A stretch of DNA of 64,000 bases from Microbacterium tenebrionis (GTDB lineage: Bacteria > Actinomycetota > Actinomycetes > Actinomycetales > Microbacteriaceae), in the NCBI RefSeq assembly GCF_903645325.1, contig NZ_CAHJXQ010000002.1:248001-312000 (forward strand), given 5' to 3'. Within the stretch, counting starts at the first letter, position 1; each line of letters opens with the position of its first letter. A program made the translations under genes and the position numbers. The notes under the pieces were generated by a model. The model was not told the origin of the DNA. It ran no database searches and saw nothing but the letters and a program-made list of their open reading frames with translations. Positions 63,985 to 64,000 of this stretch are shown one piece after another.

Positions 63985-64000
63985 GCACGTCTACTAGCCT

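Overview
The window is GC-rich actinobacterial chromosome. Gene content, GTG starts, the abundant word GGATGCC/GGCATCC and the DUF3117, DUF3107, DUF2342 and UPF0182 families point to Microbacteriaceae, most likely Microbacterium. This is inferred from protein features, since no 16S rRNA is present. No prophage, insertion sequence, CRISPR array or integrase was seen, and almost everything is housekeeping DNA in dense, often overlapping operons.

Layout. 1-8.45 kb: the 3' end of an ABC exporter, then a leftward NAD block (NrtR-type regulator, nadA, nadB, nadC, cysteine desulfurase) followed by a glycosyltransferase and a frameshifted dehydrogenase. 8.5-13.2 kb: tandem glycine riboswitch and gcvT-gcvH-gcvP. 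13.3-19.2 kb: peptide-type ABC importer and a small membrane protein. 19.2-24.3 kb: CPBP protease, typA, and an XRE-cupin regulator divergent from azlCD. 24.3-32.7 kb: ferredoxin, dapC, citrate synthase, DEAD-box helicase with a structured leader, dapD/dapE, and a mannosyltransferase-like protein. 32.8-37.7 kb: DUF3117, O-methyltransferase, tatB, Mrp, DUF1003 and an MgtE-N/CBS protein. 37.8-45 kb: stress-protein-like, hydrolase, peptidase, phosphoesterase and a second DEAD-box helicase. 45.2-64 kb: a block I recall as broadly syntenic with the mycobacterial rhlE-adnAB-nudC-uvrD2-UPF0182 region: ferritin-like protein, DUF3107, adnA, adnB, phosphotransferase, nudC, uvrD2, a cyclodehydratase-like protein, DUF2342, PDZ-Lon, UPF0182 and initiator tRNA.

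The genes form modules: NAD synthesis with its regulator (and NAD decapping by NudC), glycine cleavage under glycine control, three diaminopimelate genes, DNA-end processing by AdnAB with UvrD2, and a conserved envelope/protease cluster.

Four things stand out. First, small palindromic repeats occur between genes and in frame inside nadB, gcvP and a phosphotransferase. Second, more than 20 genes have a TANNNT-like hexamer exactly 6-7 nt before the start codon, the layout expected for leaderless transcription. Third, a palindromic operator fills the spacer of the nadA promoter. Fourth, about eight small frameshifts hit conserved genes (SDR, nadA, typA, tatB twice, mrp, a small membrane protein, UPF0182), several in short homopolymers; sequencing error is more likely than decay.
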